Shown here: piece by piece, positions 8,117 through 16,854 of the stretch
How the letters are laid out: each line of letters starts with the position of its first letter
Numbering within the stretch: position 1 is the first letter of the stretch
NCBI GenBank assembly: GCA_963697975.1
Contig: OY969111.1
Coordinates: 4,526,001 to 4,590,000 of the forward strand
Reading direction: 5' to 3'
DNA from: QHXM01 sp963697975
GTDB lineage: Bacteria > Acidobacteriota > Blastocatellia > Pyrinomonadales > Pyrinomonadaceae
DNA length: 64,000 nt
Made by a program: the position numbers and the translations under genes
The notes under the pieces: model-generated
Told to the model about the DNA's origin: nothing
Database searches by the model: none
The model's input: the letters and a program-made list of their open reading frames with translations, nothing else

Positions 8117-8674
8117 CTAGTTCCGACCAACTTCGAGCGGATCTCCCGTCTCGTGTTCCGTGATCTGGAAACGCAGGAAGCCCTGAACTGCTGACACGGC
8201 CTGCGGATTGTTGGAAGAAATAATCACGCGCCCATCTCTTTCGGTCTCCTCGAGCTTATAGCTCAGGGCTGTCTTGAGTTGTTTCATTTCGGGTACGCCG
8301 GGTGGAACCTGATTATGAACGAACATGGGGATGTCGAAGTTGCCCTCCGAAAACATCATCGCGATGTGTCCGAGGTGCTCTCTGATCTGATCCCTGCTCG
8401 CCGTATCCTTCGTATCATTGGCTTCCACCTGAATGATTCCGCCGGTCTTCGTCAGGTAGAAATGGTGCGTTGTCTTCTCCTGTGAAAAGCCCATCCCCTG
8501 ATCGCCCCGCTTGTTCATCCCTGCCATATCATGGTCATGCTTTTTCATCATCGGGCAGGCGGCCATCGGCTTTTCAGGCTTGGATTCCTGCTGCTGCGCG
8601 TTAAGGTGAATTGTCGCCGTCGCACCCACAATAACCAGAAGTGTTGCCAAAGTGATATAGATACTTTTTCTCAT
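8117..8674 (-). CDS. Periplasmic Met/His-rich metal-responsive protein
   Basis: 185 residues from the ATG at 8674, which has a GAGGAAAT ribosome-binding site. An N-terminal signal segment (ITLATLLVIVGATATI) is followed by a Cys/Met/His cluster (AACPMMKKHDHDMAGM) that looks like a soft-metal site, then a soluble domain containing HHFYLTKTGGIIQVEAND and a conserved-looking QGFLRFQITEHETGDP end. The start lies two bases from the stop of the MerR gene upstream, so both come from one transcript under the 9180-9211 promoter. Likely a periplasmic copper or mercury binding protein; the exact role is unknown. Confidence 0.65.
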   Translation of the reverse strand: MRKSIYITLATLLVIVGATATIHLNAQQQESKPEKPMAACPMMKKHDHDMAGMNKRGDQGMGFSQEKTTHHFYLTKTGGIIQVEANDTKDTASRDQIREHLGHIAMMFSEGNFDIPMFVHNQVPPGVPEMKQLKTALSYKLEETERDGRVIISSNNPQAVSAVQGFLRFQITEHETGDPLEVGRN

Positions 8675-8675
8675 T

Positions 8676-9173
8676 TTATTTCCTCTTCTTTCTTGGAATT
8701 CGTTTACGTGAAGAAGCCTTGGCGGTTGAGCTGCCAGTCTCCTGTTTAGCGAGGGCTTCGAGTAACCCGGCGCGCTGACCCGCCTTCTTCCCATTCAGGC
8801 GCTCATCCCAATCCACAATCGTTGCACGCAGGTCATCACGAACCGCTAGCAATTCGCTGAGGCGGCTCTCCACTTCGGTCAGCTTTTCCTCGGCCAGCGC
8901 GCGTACCTCACGGCAGGGAGCCTGTCCACGGTCGCGTGCTTTCAGGAATCTGGCTAATTCGTCGAGCGTAAATCCGACGGCCAGAGCCCTGCGAATCAGA
9001 CGCACCCGGTCGAGAGAATCAGCAGGATACCTGCGGTAGTTGTTGTTCAGGCGACGTGCTAAAGGCAGCACCCCCTTGCGCTCGTAATGACGAAGCGTGT
9101 CGGTGCTAACTCCTGCGAGTCGAGCCAACTCGCCAGAGAGAAAACCATCCGAAGATGCAGGGGCGCTTACCAT
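8676..9173 (-). CDS. MerR-family metal-responsive activator
   Basis: About 165 residues. The HTH region reads SGELARLAGVSTDTLRHYERKGVLPLARR with NNYRRYP as the wing, followed by DRVRLIRRALAVGFTLDELARFL and a long dimerisation helix. One conserved effector-side cysteine is visible (QAPCREVRA); the paired C-terminal cysteines of MerR are missing and the tail is Lys/Arg-rich. ATG 9173 or ATG 9179 are the only sensible starts, and both fall at or before the expected transcription start of its own promoter (see 9180-9211), so the mRNA is probably leaderless. The neighbours suggest copper or mercury sensing. Confidence 0.85.
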   Translation of the reverse strand: MVSAPASSDGFLSGELARLAGVSTDTLRHYERKGVLPLARRLNNNYRRYPADSLDRVRLIRRALAVGFTLDELARFLKARDRGQAPCREVRALAEEKLTEVESRLSELLAVRDDLRATIVDWDERLNGKKAGQRAGLLEALAKQETGSSTAKASSRKRIPRKKRK

Positions 9174-9179
9174 AAGCAT

Positions 9180-9211
9180 AGTATAAAGGCTGGAACTAAT
9201 TCCAAGGTCAA
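9180..9211 (-). promoter_or_regulatory. MerR-type promoter (minus strand), 20-bp spacer
   Basis: On the minus strand the -35 box TTGACC (9211-9206) and the -10 box TATACT (9185-9180) are separated by 20 bp. The spacer contains the dyad TGGAA-TTAG-TTCCA. This long spacer with a central dyad is the signature of promoters untwisted by MerR-family activators. It drives the MerR gene and the downstream periplasmic protein. Confidence 0.8.
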
Positions 9212-9311
9212 GTGGTTTTTGAATATCAGATTTCTTTCTTAAATACATCGGCAGGATAGCGGTTAAAGTCGCCAATTACCCGGATTATCTACAGACTTGG
9301 AAAATTACCAC

Positions 9312-9343
9312 TTGACTCTGGATTCGAGTACAGGGTTTATACT
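9312..9343 (+). promoter_or_regulatory. MerR-type promoter (plus strand), 20-bp spacer
   Basis: The -35 box TTGACT (9312-9317) and the -10 box TATACT (9338-9343) are separated by 20 bp. The spacer begins CTGGA like the other two sites, but its dyad is imperfect. It reads toward the gene cluster that begins at 9413 and is divergent from the 9180-9211 promoter, so one MerR protein probably controls both directions. Confidence 0.78.
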
Positions 9344-9412
9344 ATTTTTGCTTCGGCTGCCTTTGCGCGATCAGCGATTGGCATGTAACAATAGGGCGGC
9401 TTGGGAATCTCG

Positions 9413-9862
9413 ATGAAACGACTTCTTCTCATCTGTGTCATCTCCCTGCTCTTCGTGAGCGGCTGGAGCCATGTGCTTGCGGCGGCCTTCTGCCCGAACA
9501 TGAAGGACATGCCCGGCTGCACCATGGAGACCGGGAACGCCTCCACCTCCTCTTCATCGCATGAGGGGATGGAGATGGGCGACATGCAGAATCGTCCGAG
9601 CGCCGCAGGGGATAAAGTAGGCTCGCTCGAACAACCGTTAGCTTCATGTTGCGCGAGCCGGCCCGAAGTTCCACCCACCCCTGTCGTTGCGAGCCGTGGG
9701 GCGGAACAATCGAAACAAGACTTGGGCGCGATCCTCAAGCCTGCGCTCAAAGCAATCGCGCCACTTGCTCCTTCATTCGCTCCGCCGGTCACGTCAAGAC
9801 AGCACGCTCCACCCGGAGCCACAACTTCGCGCCACGTCCTGATCAGCGTTTTCCTTATTTAA
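9413..9862 (+). CDS. Secreted Cys/Met/His-rich putative metal-binding protein
   Basis: 149 residues from ATG 9413; a TTG four codons earlier is in frame. A signal peptide (LLLICVISLLFVSGWSHVLAA) is followed by soft-metal motifs: FCPNMKDMPGC, HEGMEMGDM and a CC pair (LASCCASRP). The protein ends in a short hydrophobic tail HVLISVFLI. The protein at 14245-14682 has the same architecture and ends CCVFLI, so the two are related. Likely a periplasmic metal sponge or relay. Confidence 0.6.
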   Translation: MKRLLLICVISLLFVSGWSHVLAAAFCPNMKDMPGCTMETGNASTSSSSHEGMEMGDMQNRPSAAGDKVGSLEQPLASCCASRPEVPPTPVVASRGAEQSKQDLGAILKPALKAIAPLAPSFAPPVTSRQHAPPGATTSRHVLISVFLI

Positions 9863-9999
9863 CAACCCCAAATCCTTCAGCCTTAAAACAGGGTCTGGAG
9901 CGCACATCTCTGCGCTCACAAAACAGACCAAGTTTTGAATTGAGTAAGGGAGCAGTCTCTTTGAGGCTCTTTGCTCTTTGGAATTATTTGAGGGGAATC

Positions 10000-11802
10000 A
10001 TGTTTACTAATAAGTCAATTCTACGCGCACATCTCTACGCGCTTGCATTCGCCGTTTTACTTTTCTTTGCGGCGACCCCAACATGGGCACAACATGAAGG
10101 GCACGACATGAAGAACATGCCCGGCATGAGCAAACCCAAGCCAAAACCAAAGCCGAGAGCGAAAGCAGCAACGACTAAGAAAAGACAGCCAACTCAGGCC
10201 GTACCAAAGCCTACAGAGGTAGAGGAAACGGAAGAGGCGGAAGCGTCTACGCCTGCGGCTACTCCTGCACCAACGCCACAGCCTGCGCCGAAGCCCGCGC
10301 CAGCCCCGGCAGATGTTCATAAGCACATGGACATGCCTTCGGGAACAAACGCACCTGTGGCTGCGCCAGCCCCGGAGAAGATGGACATGCCGGCGCAGGT
10401 TACACCAGCGCCGACGGTGAGCCAGCCGCAGCCTGCCGCTGCGACGCCGCATAAGCATGACATGAGCAGTATGGACATGAGCGCCCCTACTGGAGAGGGG
10501 CAACCAGCAGGCATGGCGGGGATGAATATGCCGGGAATGGAGATGGGCAGCAACGGCACAATCACGTCGAACTCAGGCTCCGGCACGATGTGGCAGCCCG
10601 CCTCCACGCCCATGCACATGCTTCACTGGCAGAAAGGCGACTGGATGGTCATGCTCCACGGTGAGGCGAAAATCGGCGTAAACTCTCAGGGCGGCCCGCG
10701 CGGCGTGACGAAGTTCGAGTCGCAGAACTGGCTGATGGCGATGGCCTCGCGCCGTGTGGGACGGGGCACACTCGACCTGCGCAGCATGTTCAGCCTTGAG
10801 CCTTTGACGCTCTCAGGGGGCGGATCCCCTGAGCTTTTCCAGACCGGCGAGACATACAAGGGACAGCCCCTACGTGATAAGCAGCACCCGCACGACCTCT
10901 TCATGACGCTTTCAGCCTCTTACACGGTGCCCATCGGGGAGCGCGGGTCGTGGTTCGCTTACCTTGGCTTTCCGGCAGAGCCTGCGCTCGGCCCCGTCGC
11001 TTTCATGCACCGCGCTTCGTCTGCGGAGAATCCATCGGCCCCGCTCGCGCATCACTTGCAGGATTCGACGCACATCTCATTCGGCGTCTTCACGACCGGG
11101 TTTACTTACCGCTGGTTCAAAGTCGAAGGCTCCGTCTTCAACGGGCGGGAGCCGGACGAGAATCGCTACGACTTCGAGTTCAACCCTTGGAACTCGCGCT
11201 CCTTCCGCGTGCAGTTTGCGCCAAACCGTAATTGGGCGGCGCAGGTGAGCTACGGACTCTTGAAGAACCCGGAAGCTTTGGAGCCGGGCGACGTGCGCCG
11301 CACGACGGCCTCAATTAGCTACAACAAGCCATTGAAGCGCGGGAATTGGGCGACGACACTTATTTGGGGACGCAACCGTGAGAACCACGATGATGAGCCG
11401 TCAACATTGAACGGCTACACGGCGGAATCAACGCTTCAGTTCATGAACCGAAACTACCTCTACACGAGGCTGGAGCTAGTTGATAAGAATGGACTGCTTG
11501 ACAGCGCAGATCGCCTGCGTCTAGGCATCACCGACGCCCATCCTATATTTCGCATCGGGGCTTACACCTTCGGCGCGGCGCGCGACGTATGGGAGACAGA
11601 TAAGTTCACGGTCGCGCTCGGAGGCGATGTCACCTTCTATTCCAAGCCGCCCGTGCTTGATTCCGTTTACGGCAACAACCCGACCTCCTACCATTTCTTC
11701 GTCCGCTTCCGTTTGGGCCGCATGTCAACGGGCGGAAATCACGGAGGGAACATGTCAGGAATGAGCCATCCCCCGGCGGGCACAGGCAAGGAGGGAAATT
11801 GA
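10000..11802 (+). CDS. Outer-membrane barrel with His/Met-rich N-terminal region
   Basis: 600 residues from ATG 10000. A signal peptide ends at TPTWAQ. Residues about 28-190 form a low-complexity linker of Lys/Pro/Ala with repeated soft-metal motifs (HEGHDMKNMPGM, HKHMDMP, HKHDMSSMDM, MAGMNMPGMEM). The rest has alternating amphipathic strands with aromatic girdles, for example NYLYTRLELVDK and SYHFFVRFRLGRM, typical of an outer-membrane beta barrel. A PHDLFMTLSASYTVP segment and His/Met-rich C terminus (GNHGGNMSGMSH) follow. Probably binds Cu(I), Hg or Ag at the cell surface or in an export path. It ends one base before the selenoprotein gene. Confidence 0.7.
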   Translation: MFTNKSILRAHLYALAFAVLLFFAATPTWAQHEGHDMKNMPGMSKPKPKPKPRAKAATTKKRQPTQAVPKPTEVEETEEAEASTPAATPAPTPQPAPKPAPAPADVHKHMDMPSGTNAPVAAPAPEKMDMPAQVTPAPTVSQPQPAAATPHKHDMSSMDMSAPTGEGQPAGMAGMNMPGMEMGSNGTITSNSGSGTMWQPASTPMHMLHWQKGDWMVMLHGEAKIGVNSQGGPRGVTKFESQNWLMAMASRRVGRGTLDLRSMFSLEPLTLSGGGSPELFQTGETYKGQPLRDKQHPHDLFMTLSASYTVPIGERGSWFAYLGFPAEPALGPVAFMHRASSAENPSAPLAHHLQDSTHISFGVFTTGFTYRWFKVEGSVFNGREPDENRYDFEFNPWNSRSFRVQFAPNRNWAAQVSYGLLKNPEALEPGDVRRTTASISYNKPLKRGNWATTLIWGRNRENHDDEPSTLNGYTAESTLQFMNRNYLYTRLELVDKNGLLDSADRLRLGITDAHPIFRIGAYTFGAARDVWETDKFTVALGGDVTFYSKPPVLDSVYGNNPTSYHFFVRFRLGRMSTGGNHGGNMSGMSHPPAGTGKEGN

Positions 11803-11803
11803 A

Positions 11804-13300
11804 ATGATAAGAAGAAATCTAATTCTTATTCTGGCTGGATTAGTGCTGCTCTTTGGCAATGCAGGTACATCCCGTGCTGAGGTAAAGCGCGTGCAGATGC
11901 ACATCGCAGGCTACCTGTGCGGCAATTGAATCTTCAACATTCAGAAGGCCGTGAGCCGTCTCGATTACGCACCGAAACTGAAAGAGATTCAACTTACCGA
12001 CATCAAGAAGGGGATCGGTGTGTTCACGCCGAAGCCCGATAAGCAGGTTTCCTTTGAAGCACTGAAAGCCACGCTCAAGAAAGCTGGCTACACGCTCGAC
12101 ACGGCGGAGATAAGCGTCGTCGGTACACTCCTGCGCGAGGGTAATGGTTGGGTCGTGGTCGTTGATCCTTCAGGACAGCGTTTCGCTCTTGAGGGTGCAA
12201 ACCTTGAGCAAGTGATGGCCGAGGCAACCTCGGACACGCGGGTTGAAATTACAGGTGACTGGAAGACTGTGGGCGCGGCCACAGCAGCGAGAGAAGTAAT
12301 CTCGCCGCGCACCCTTAAGAAGGCGGAAAGCGCGCCTCAACCAGCTACTGCTAGAGCAGGGGATTACAATCAAACATCTGCTTCGATGTTCACGCAAGCG
12401 AGCTTCGATACTTCAGAGCCGAGTCCTTTTTCTGGTTCGCTCCTGAGTTTGGAGATGCCGGTTCAACCCGCGCCGCTGGCCCCGATCCGTGTGACTTCGC
12501 CGGGGCTGACCGTTTACAAGGGAGGTGCGGTGACGCCGCGCCTTTACCTGATCAAACAACATCTCGGTGATTTGGAAGTCAATCGCCAGATGTTAGACCT
12601 GAGCGTTTCCTACACGCCCACGCCAAGACTCCAGTTGGAGGTGGAAGTCCCGGTCTCTCGCACCTCGTTTGACGACAATGTAAATTCCGGGGCGGGGGTG
12701 GGTTTAGGCAACATTACTCTGTGGGGTAAGTACCGCTTCTTCCGCACTGTCAAGACCTACGGCGACCGTCAAGCCGCCTTTCGATTCGGCTTGGAATTGC
12801 CAACGGGCAAAAAGACTGCGCCGTCTGAGACTCAAATGAATGCTCCTGCTTTCGTCCGCCAGCAACTCACGCCTATCAACGGCGGCCTCTCTCCTCACTT
12901 CGACCTTGCGTTTTCACAGGCCGGAGGGAGAGTTATCTTCGGAGGCAATGCAGAGGGCATCCTGCGCTCCGAGCGTGATGGGTTCAGGATGGGCCACGAA
13001 CTGCGCGTCAGCACCGATCTGGAGTATGTTCTGTTGCCTCGCAACTATGATGCTCCCGGCAAAGAGCTATTCGTCATTCTTGAGACGACCTTTGTCCATA
13101 GAGGAATGGGGCGTCTTGGTGATCTGGAAGTGCAGGGAAGTAAGTCAACCGAGTATTACCTTGCGCCCGGACTCCAGTATGCGGCTGCGCCTCAGTTTGT
13201 GATCGAAGGCAGCTACCAGTTTCCGGTCGTGCGCAACACAGGCGCGCTCGTGCTCAAAAACGACAGGAACGTTCTCTTCGGCATCAGGTATCTGTTTTAA
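11804..13300 (+). CDS. Selenoprotein: HMA-like CxxU domain fused to outer-membrane barrel
   Basis: 498 residues if TGA at 11927-11929 is read as selenocysteine. The frame is open on both sides of that codon from ATG 11804 to 13300. The first 41 codons encode a signal peptide (LILILAGLVLLFGNAGTSRA) and the start of a heavy-metal-associated-like motif, GYLC39-G-N-U42. Sequence after the TGA continues the motif naturally (IFNIQKAVSRLDY, then LKATLKKAGYTLDTAEI, a ferredoxin-like pattern). Residues about 170-498 form a barrel domain ending GIRYLF, with a final Phe typical of outer-membrane proteins. A bacterial-SECIS-like hairpin lies at 11943-11961. If TGA were a true stop, the signal peptide would end in a useless 41-residue peptide. 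Confidence 0.8.
11943..11961 (+). promoter_or_regulatory. Putative bacterial SECIS hairpin for the 11927 TGA
   Basis: AGA (11943-11945) pairs with TCT (11959-11961) and GGC (11947-11949) pairs with GCC (11955-11957), with an A/G mismatch between and the loop CGTGA. The loop starts 20 bases after the TGA and has G as its second base, which fits the general bacterial SECIS pattern. The stem is short, so this is only moderate evidence. Confidence 0.5.
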
Positions 13301-13312
13301 GGAAGTGAAGCA

Positions 13313-13789
13313 GTGAGAAGATTTGTACTTCTAGTATTGCTCGCCTCTCTACCTTCTCTGAGTTTCGGCCAGACAGGGCAGAAAGCTCCGCCTTTGGCGC
13401 TCAAAGACCTTCAGGGGCGCAACCTTCGCCTGAGTAACTATAAAGGTAAAGTAGTGCTCATTAACTTTTGGGCGACGTGGTGCCCGCCCTGCCGAGCAGA
13501 GATGCCTGATCTGATTAAGATGCAGAGGGAGTATCGCAGTCGCGGCCTACAGGTGATAGGAGTCACTTACCCGCCTCAGACGGCGGGAGAAGTCCGCCGC
13601 TTCATCAGGAAGCTTCGAGTCAACTACCCTGTAGCCCTCGGCACGAAAGAGACAAAAACTCTTTTTGATCAAAGCGAAACGCTGCCCGTCACGGTCATCA
13701 TTGATCGAGAAGGAAATTTCAGGGAACTGATCGAGGGCATCCTTCTGCCGGAAGAGTTCGAGCAGAAGATAAAACCTTTGCTCAAGTAA
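13313..13789 (+). CDS. TlpA/ResA-like periplasmic thiol-disulfide oxidoreductase
   Basis: 158 residues from GTG 13313. After a signal peptide (LLVLLASLPSLSFG) comes a thioredoxin fold with VVLINFWATWC57-P-P-C60-RAEMPDL. A cis-proline segment (SETLPVTVIID) is present, as is the C-terminal helix. TlpA proteins keep periplasmic thiols reduced. Here it follows a CxxU protein by 12 bp and may recharge its Cys-Sec pair; that pairing is inference from gene order. Confidence 0.9.
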   Translation: MRRFVLLVLLASLPSLSFGQTGQKAPPLALKDLQGRNLRLSNYKGKVVLINFWATWCPPCRAEMPDLIKMQREYRSRGLQVIGVTYPPQTAGEVRRFIRKLRVNYPVALGTKETKTLFDQSETLPVTVIIDREGNFRELIEGILLPEEFEQKIKPLLK

Positions 13790-13867
13790 GCCCCGGATAT
13801 AGAATGTGCGTCTGAAGCAATTCTGATCCGGTTTTCATCAACCCCAAACTCGAAGGAGATATAGAGA

Positions 13868-14173
13868 ATGCGAAAAATTAGAGTCCCCGCCCTTTTAGCG
13901 GTAATCCTCGTCCTGTCGCTCGGCACAATCAGTGCTTTTGCCGCGACCAAGACCATCACGATTCGGGTGGAGGGGATGCACTGTAAGATGTGCTCGGCTT
14001 CCGTTACCAAAGCGTTGAAAGCCACCGATGGAGTTGAGAAGGTGGAAGTCAGCGACGCGAAAGGCGAAGCGGTCATCCAGTACGACGACCAGAAGGTCAC
14101 GGAAGCCAAGCTGCGTGAAGTCATCAACAGCACAGGCTTCAAGGCAGTCGAAGACAAACCTGCTGAGGAATAA
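13868..14173 (+). CDS. Periplasmic HMA-domain protein (MerP/CopZ-like)
   Basis: 101 residues. A signal peptide ends near AFAA, then an HMA domain: TITIRVEGMHC39-K-M-C42-SASVTKAL, VEKVEVSDAKGEAVIQYDD and LREVINSTGFKAV. The GMxCxxC metal site is intact. Periplasmic single HMA proteins such as MerP capture Hg or Cu and hand it to a membrane transporter. A ribosome-binding site AAGGAG precedes the start. Confidence 0.92.
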   Translation: MRKIRVPALLAVILVLSLGTISAFAATKTITIRVEGMHCKMCSASVTKALKATDGVEKVEVSDAKGEAVIQYDDQKVTEAKLREVINSTGFKAVEDKPAEE

Positions 14174-14244
14174 ATGAGTTTGATAGTTTCTCGTCATACT
14201 CTACCGAAAAGGCGGAGAATCAGGATGAAGGGATTATAAGGAGC

Positions 14245-14682
14245 TTGCGTTCGCACTTTGATGTTCGTCGCTTAGCTGCCTTAGCACTTGTGCTCTGGCT
14301 CGGCGGAGTCGTGTGTCTCGTCGTTCGCCCAACGAGTGCGTCCGCCGCGATGAACGCCGGGCCGCAAGTGTCCCATGAATCAGGGGCGTGTGCGATGAGC
14401 GCGGGGTACGCTCGTCCCCGTCCGCAGACGAGTGAAGATAAGAGACCTTGCGCGGATACGCCATCTCAATCAAATGATTCGATGTCGTGCTGTCCTCTCG
14501 CGAGGCAACGGGCAGTCACCGCCGGGAAGACGCGTGTAGCAGATACGCTGGACATAGCTCTCACGCATGATAAATCTTTACTCGCGCCGGTGATCCCGGC
14601 GTTAACAGGGTGGCCTTCGGGTAAGACGCACGTCCCGGATCGCAGAGGGACGTATCTGCGGTGCTGTGTCTTTCTGATTTAG
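14245..14682 (+). CDS. Secreted Cys-rich putative metal-binding protein
   Basis: About 145 residues from TTG 14245. An N-terminal hydrophobic signal (LAALALVLWLGGVVCLVV) is followed by scattered Cys residues (SGACAMS, KRPCADT, SMSCCPLA) and a terminal CCVFLI. It matches the plan of the protein at 9413-9862, including the hydrophobic FLI end. The start codon is uncertain because AAGGAG lies only one or two bases upstream of the TTG. Likely periplasmic soft-metal binding. Confidence 0.5.
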   Translation: MRSHFDVRRLAALALVLWLGGVVCLVVRPTSASAAMNAGPQVSHESGACAMSAGYARPRPQTSEDKRPCADTPSQSNDSMSCCPLARQRAVTAGKTRVADTLDIALTHDKSLLAPVIPALTGWPSGKTHVPDRRGTYLRCCVFLI

Positions 14683-14761
14683 AAAGATGTTGAAGATAAT
14701 GGTCGGCGAATCTCTCGCTGGCTAAAGCAGTAATACTTCAACCTAATCAGGAGATACAGAA

Positions 14762-14875
14762 ATGAAAAAAGTGAAAACTTTAGTGGTTGGCCTCGTGCTC
14801 ACGTTAGCCGGTGTTGTTTACGCGGCTGGCGGCAGCGCACAGCAGTCCACATCGCAAGCGTGTGCCATGAAATAA
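14762..14875 (+). CDS. Very small secreted peptide, possibly frameshifted
   Basis: 37 codons: a clear signal peptide (LVVGLVLTLAGVVYA) and a short mature part ending QACAMK, with an AGGAG ribosome-binding site. A one-base shift at the TAA (14873) opens 30 more codons that begin KGAAEKRDEGADHQG and end with a TGA overlapping the MntP start ATG as ATGA. That suggests the original gene ran to 14966 and was translationally coupled to mntP. Confidence 0.45.
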   Translation: MKKVKTLVVGLVLTLAGVVYAAGGSAQQSTSQACAMK

Positions 14876-14962
14876 GGGTGCCGCTGAGAAACGAGACGAG
14901 GGCGCGGATCATCAGGGTTTCACACCCACACCCATTAATTATGATTTGAATGTATTAACTCT

Positions 14963-15523
14963 ATGAATTACTGGTTCGCTTTCGTTATCGGCCTTGGTCT
15001 GTCAATGGATGCGGTCGCCGCCTCTATCTCAAATAGCACCTCCGCCCGCCGGGTGGGTTGGTGGGAGGCCATCAAGATGGCTTTTTTCTTTGGCCTCTTT
15101 CAGGCGCTCATGCCCGCTGTGGGTTACGCCGGTGGGATCGCCTTTCGAGGTTGGTTCGAGTCGCTCGATCATTGGATAGCCTTTGCGCTCCTTGGTTTCA
15201 TCGGCGCAAAGATGATTTACGAGTCCAGACGTGATGACAGCGGCGAAACGATGCGTGACCCCTTCGTCATCTCAAGACTTTTATTCCTCTCTGTCGCTAC
15301 CAGCATTGACGCGCTCGCCGTCGGGATCAGCTTCTCGCTCCTAGGCGTGCCGTTGCTCATGACCGTAGTTACTATCGGGGCGGTGACGTTCTCGCTCTGT
15401 TTGCCAGCGGCGTGGCTTGGAAAGCGATTGGGTACTTTAATGGCGAAGCGAGCCGAGGTGTTGGGCGGACTTGTCCTGATCGCAATCGGTTGTAAGATTC
15501 TGATCGAGCACTTGAGCGCCTAA
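14963..15523 (+). CDS. mntP: MntP-family manganese efflux pump
   Basis: 186 residues with six helices. The halves repeat the family motif: LGLSMDAVAASISN in TM1 and ATSIDALAVGISFSLLG in TM4, with conserved Asp and Ser/Asn residues for Mn2+. GLFQALMPAVGYAGG is also typical. The family exports Mn2+ at the inner membrane. I see no yybP-ykoY-type riboswitch upstream; the gene instead starts inside the tail of the preceding reading frame. Confidence 0.92.
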   Translation: MNYWFAFVIGLGLSMDAVAASISNSTSARRVGWWEAIKMAFFFGLFQALMPAVGYAGGIAFRGWFESLDHWIAFALLGFIGAKMIYESRRDDSGETMRDPFVISRLLFLSVATSIDALAVGISFSLLGVPLLMTVVTIGAVTFSLCLPAAWLGKRLGTLMAKRAEVLGGLVLIAIGCKILIEHLSA

Positions 15524-15663
15524 CCGAATAGAGTTCTCAATCGGTCATGATCTACTTGATAGGGGAATAATTCTCGCAGTACCTTTCGCGCGCCGGATTT
15601 GATATAAGTTCACCTCTCTCCGTCATTTTTCACCTCGATGTTCGAGAAAGGAAATCCATTTCG

Positions 15664-16839
15664 ATGACGCCAAGAAATGTGCTGCGTGGCTTAAGTCTCG
15701 TGATCTTCCTCTGCCTGTGTCTTCCCCTCACCAACTGGATGCGACGCGCCGATGCGCAAGGCGGGCAGGGCAATCTGCCGGTCGAGCAGACACGCAAGAA
15801 CATACAAGTGCTGAAAGGTCTCCCGGAGTCGCAGTTATTTCCGGTGATGAACTTCGTGGCGGCGTCACTCGGCGTCAAGTGCGACTATTGCCATGTGAAA
15901 CAGGCAGCCCCGGCGGGCGGCGAGGCGAAGTGGATTTGGGAGAGCGACGATAAGGAGCATAAACGAGTCGCGCGACAGATGATGCGCATGACGCTCGACA
16001 TCAACAAGAATAATCTAGAGGCGCTCGGCGGCTATGGCGTCACCTGCTATACCTGCCATCGCGGCACGCGCGGGGGGCCGCGCTTGCCACCTCTGCCTTT
16101 GACCGTCTCCGGGCACGAAGACGCCCCGGCTACACCCGTCGTCGCGGGTGCGCCCGTCGCTGCCCCCGTGAGGCCGACGCCGGAAGAGATTTTGAAAAAA
16201 TACGTCGAAGCTGTGGGCGGGCGCGCAGCCATCGCAAAAGTTCAGACGATTATGTTCAAGGGCACGCGTGAGGCGTCGCAAGATCGCAAGTGGCCGATTG
16301 AAATTATGACTAAGGGTGCGGACAAGTTTCGCATCGTCATCAACGTCCCGGAGCAGACCCCGATCATTCAAGCCTTCAGCGGCGCGCAAGGTTGGATCAA
16401 GAACCCGAACGGCCAGCACACAGCGTCCGACGCAGAACTCGCCGCCTTGCAGAGCACTGCTTTGACGTATGCGCCCATCAAGATTAAAGAGCCGTTTGCC
16501 GCGTTCACCTTCAACGGCACGACGAAAATCAATGAGCGGGACGCTTACGTGTTGCGCCTAACGAAACCGGATGGCACAATCGAAAGATACTATTTCGACA
16601 CCGAGAGCGGACTGCTTGTGCGACAGCAGGAGCTGACTCCCACCATCCTCGTGCCCATTCCCGAACAGATTGATTATGAAGACTACCGCGACGTGGGCGG
16701 CGTTAAGTTACCGTTCACCATTCGTATCTCCGAGATCGACACGTACTATAGCTCCACGCGCATGTTCACCGAGATCAAGGCAAATGTACCCGTTAACGAT
16801 GCTCAGTTTCAGATGCCCGTTGCGGCAACGAAGCCATAA
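15664..16839 (+). CDS. Two-haem c-type cytochrome with C-terminal lipoprotein-sorting-like domain
   Basis: 391 residues. A signal peptide is followed by a cytochrome domain of the photosynthetic-reaction-centre cytochrome subunit type common in non-phototrophic Acidobacteria. Two haem motifs are C73-D-Y-C76-H77 and C128-Y-T-C131-H132, with Met residues (QLFPVMNF and RQMMRMTL) as possible axial ligands. After a Pro/Ala linker (about 150-175) the C-terminal part (EEILKKYVEAVGGRAAI, then YYFDTESGLLVRQQ and GVKLPFTIRIS) looks like an outer-membrane-lipoprotein-sorting-like fold. Likely periplasmic electron carrier. Confidence 0.85.
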   Translation: MTPRNVLRGLSLVIFLCLCLPLTNWMRRADAQGGQGNLPVEQTRKNIQVLKGLPESQLFPVMNFVAASLGVKCDYCHVKQAAPAGGEAKWIWESDDKEHKRVARQMMRMTLDINKNNLEALGGYGVTCYTCHRGTRGGPRLPPLPLTVSGHEDAPATPVVAGAPVAAPVRPTPEEILKKYVEAVGGRAAIAKVQTIMFKGTREASQDRKWPIEIMTKGADKFRIVINVPEQTPIIQAFSGAQGWIKNPNGQHTASDAELAALQSTALTYAPIKIKEPFAAFTFNGTTKINERDAYVLRLTKPDGTIERYYFDTESGLLVRQQELTPTILVPIPEQIDYEDYRDVGGVKLPFTIRISEIDTYYSSTRMFTEIKANVPVNDAQFQMPVAATKP

Positions 16840-16854
16840 AGACTGGAAGAGATA

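Noticed and set aside
10057..10503. A minus-strand Arg-rich frame opposite the barrel gene
   Set aside because: Its composition is what the complement of His/Met/Pro-rich codons produces; no start signal or homology features.
15524..15663. A manganese riboswitch near mntP
   Set aside because: The sequence upstream of mntP is coding-like and the gap after it shows no yybP-ykoY-type structure.
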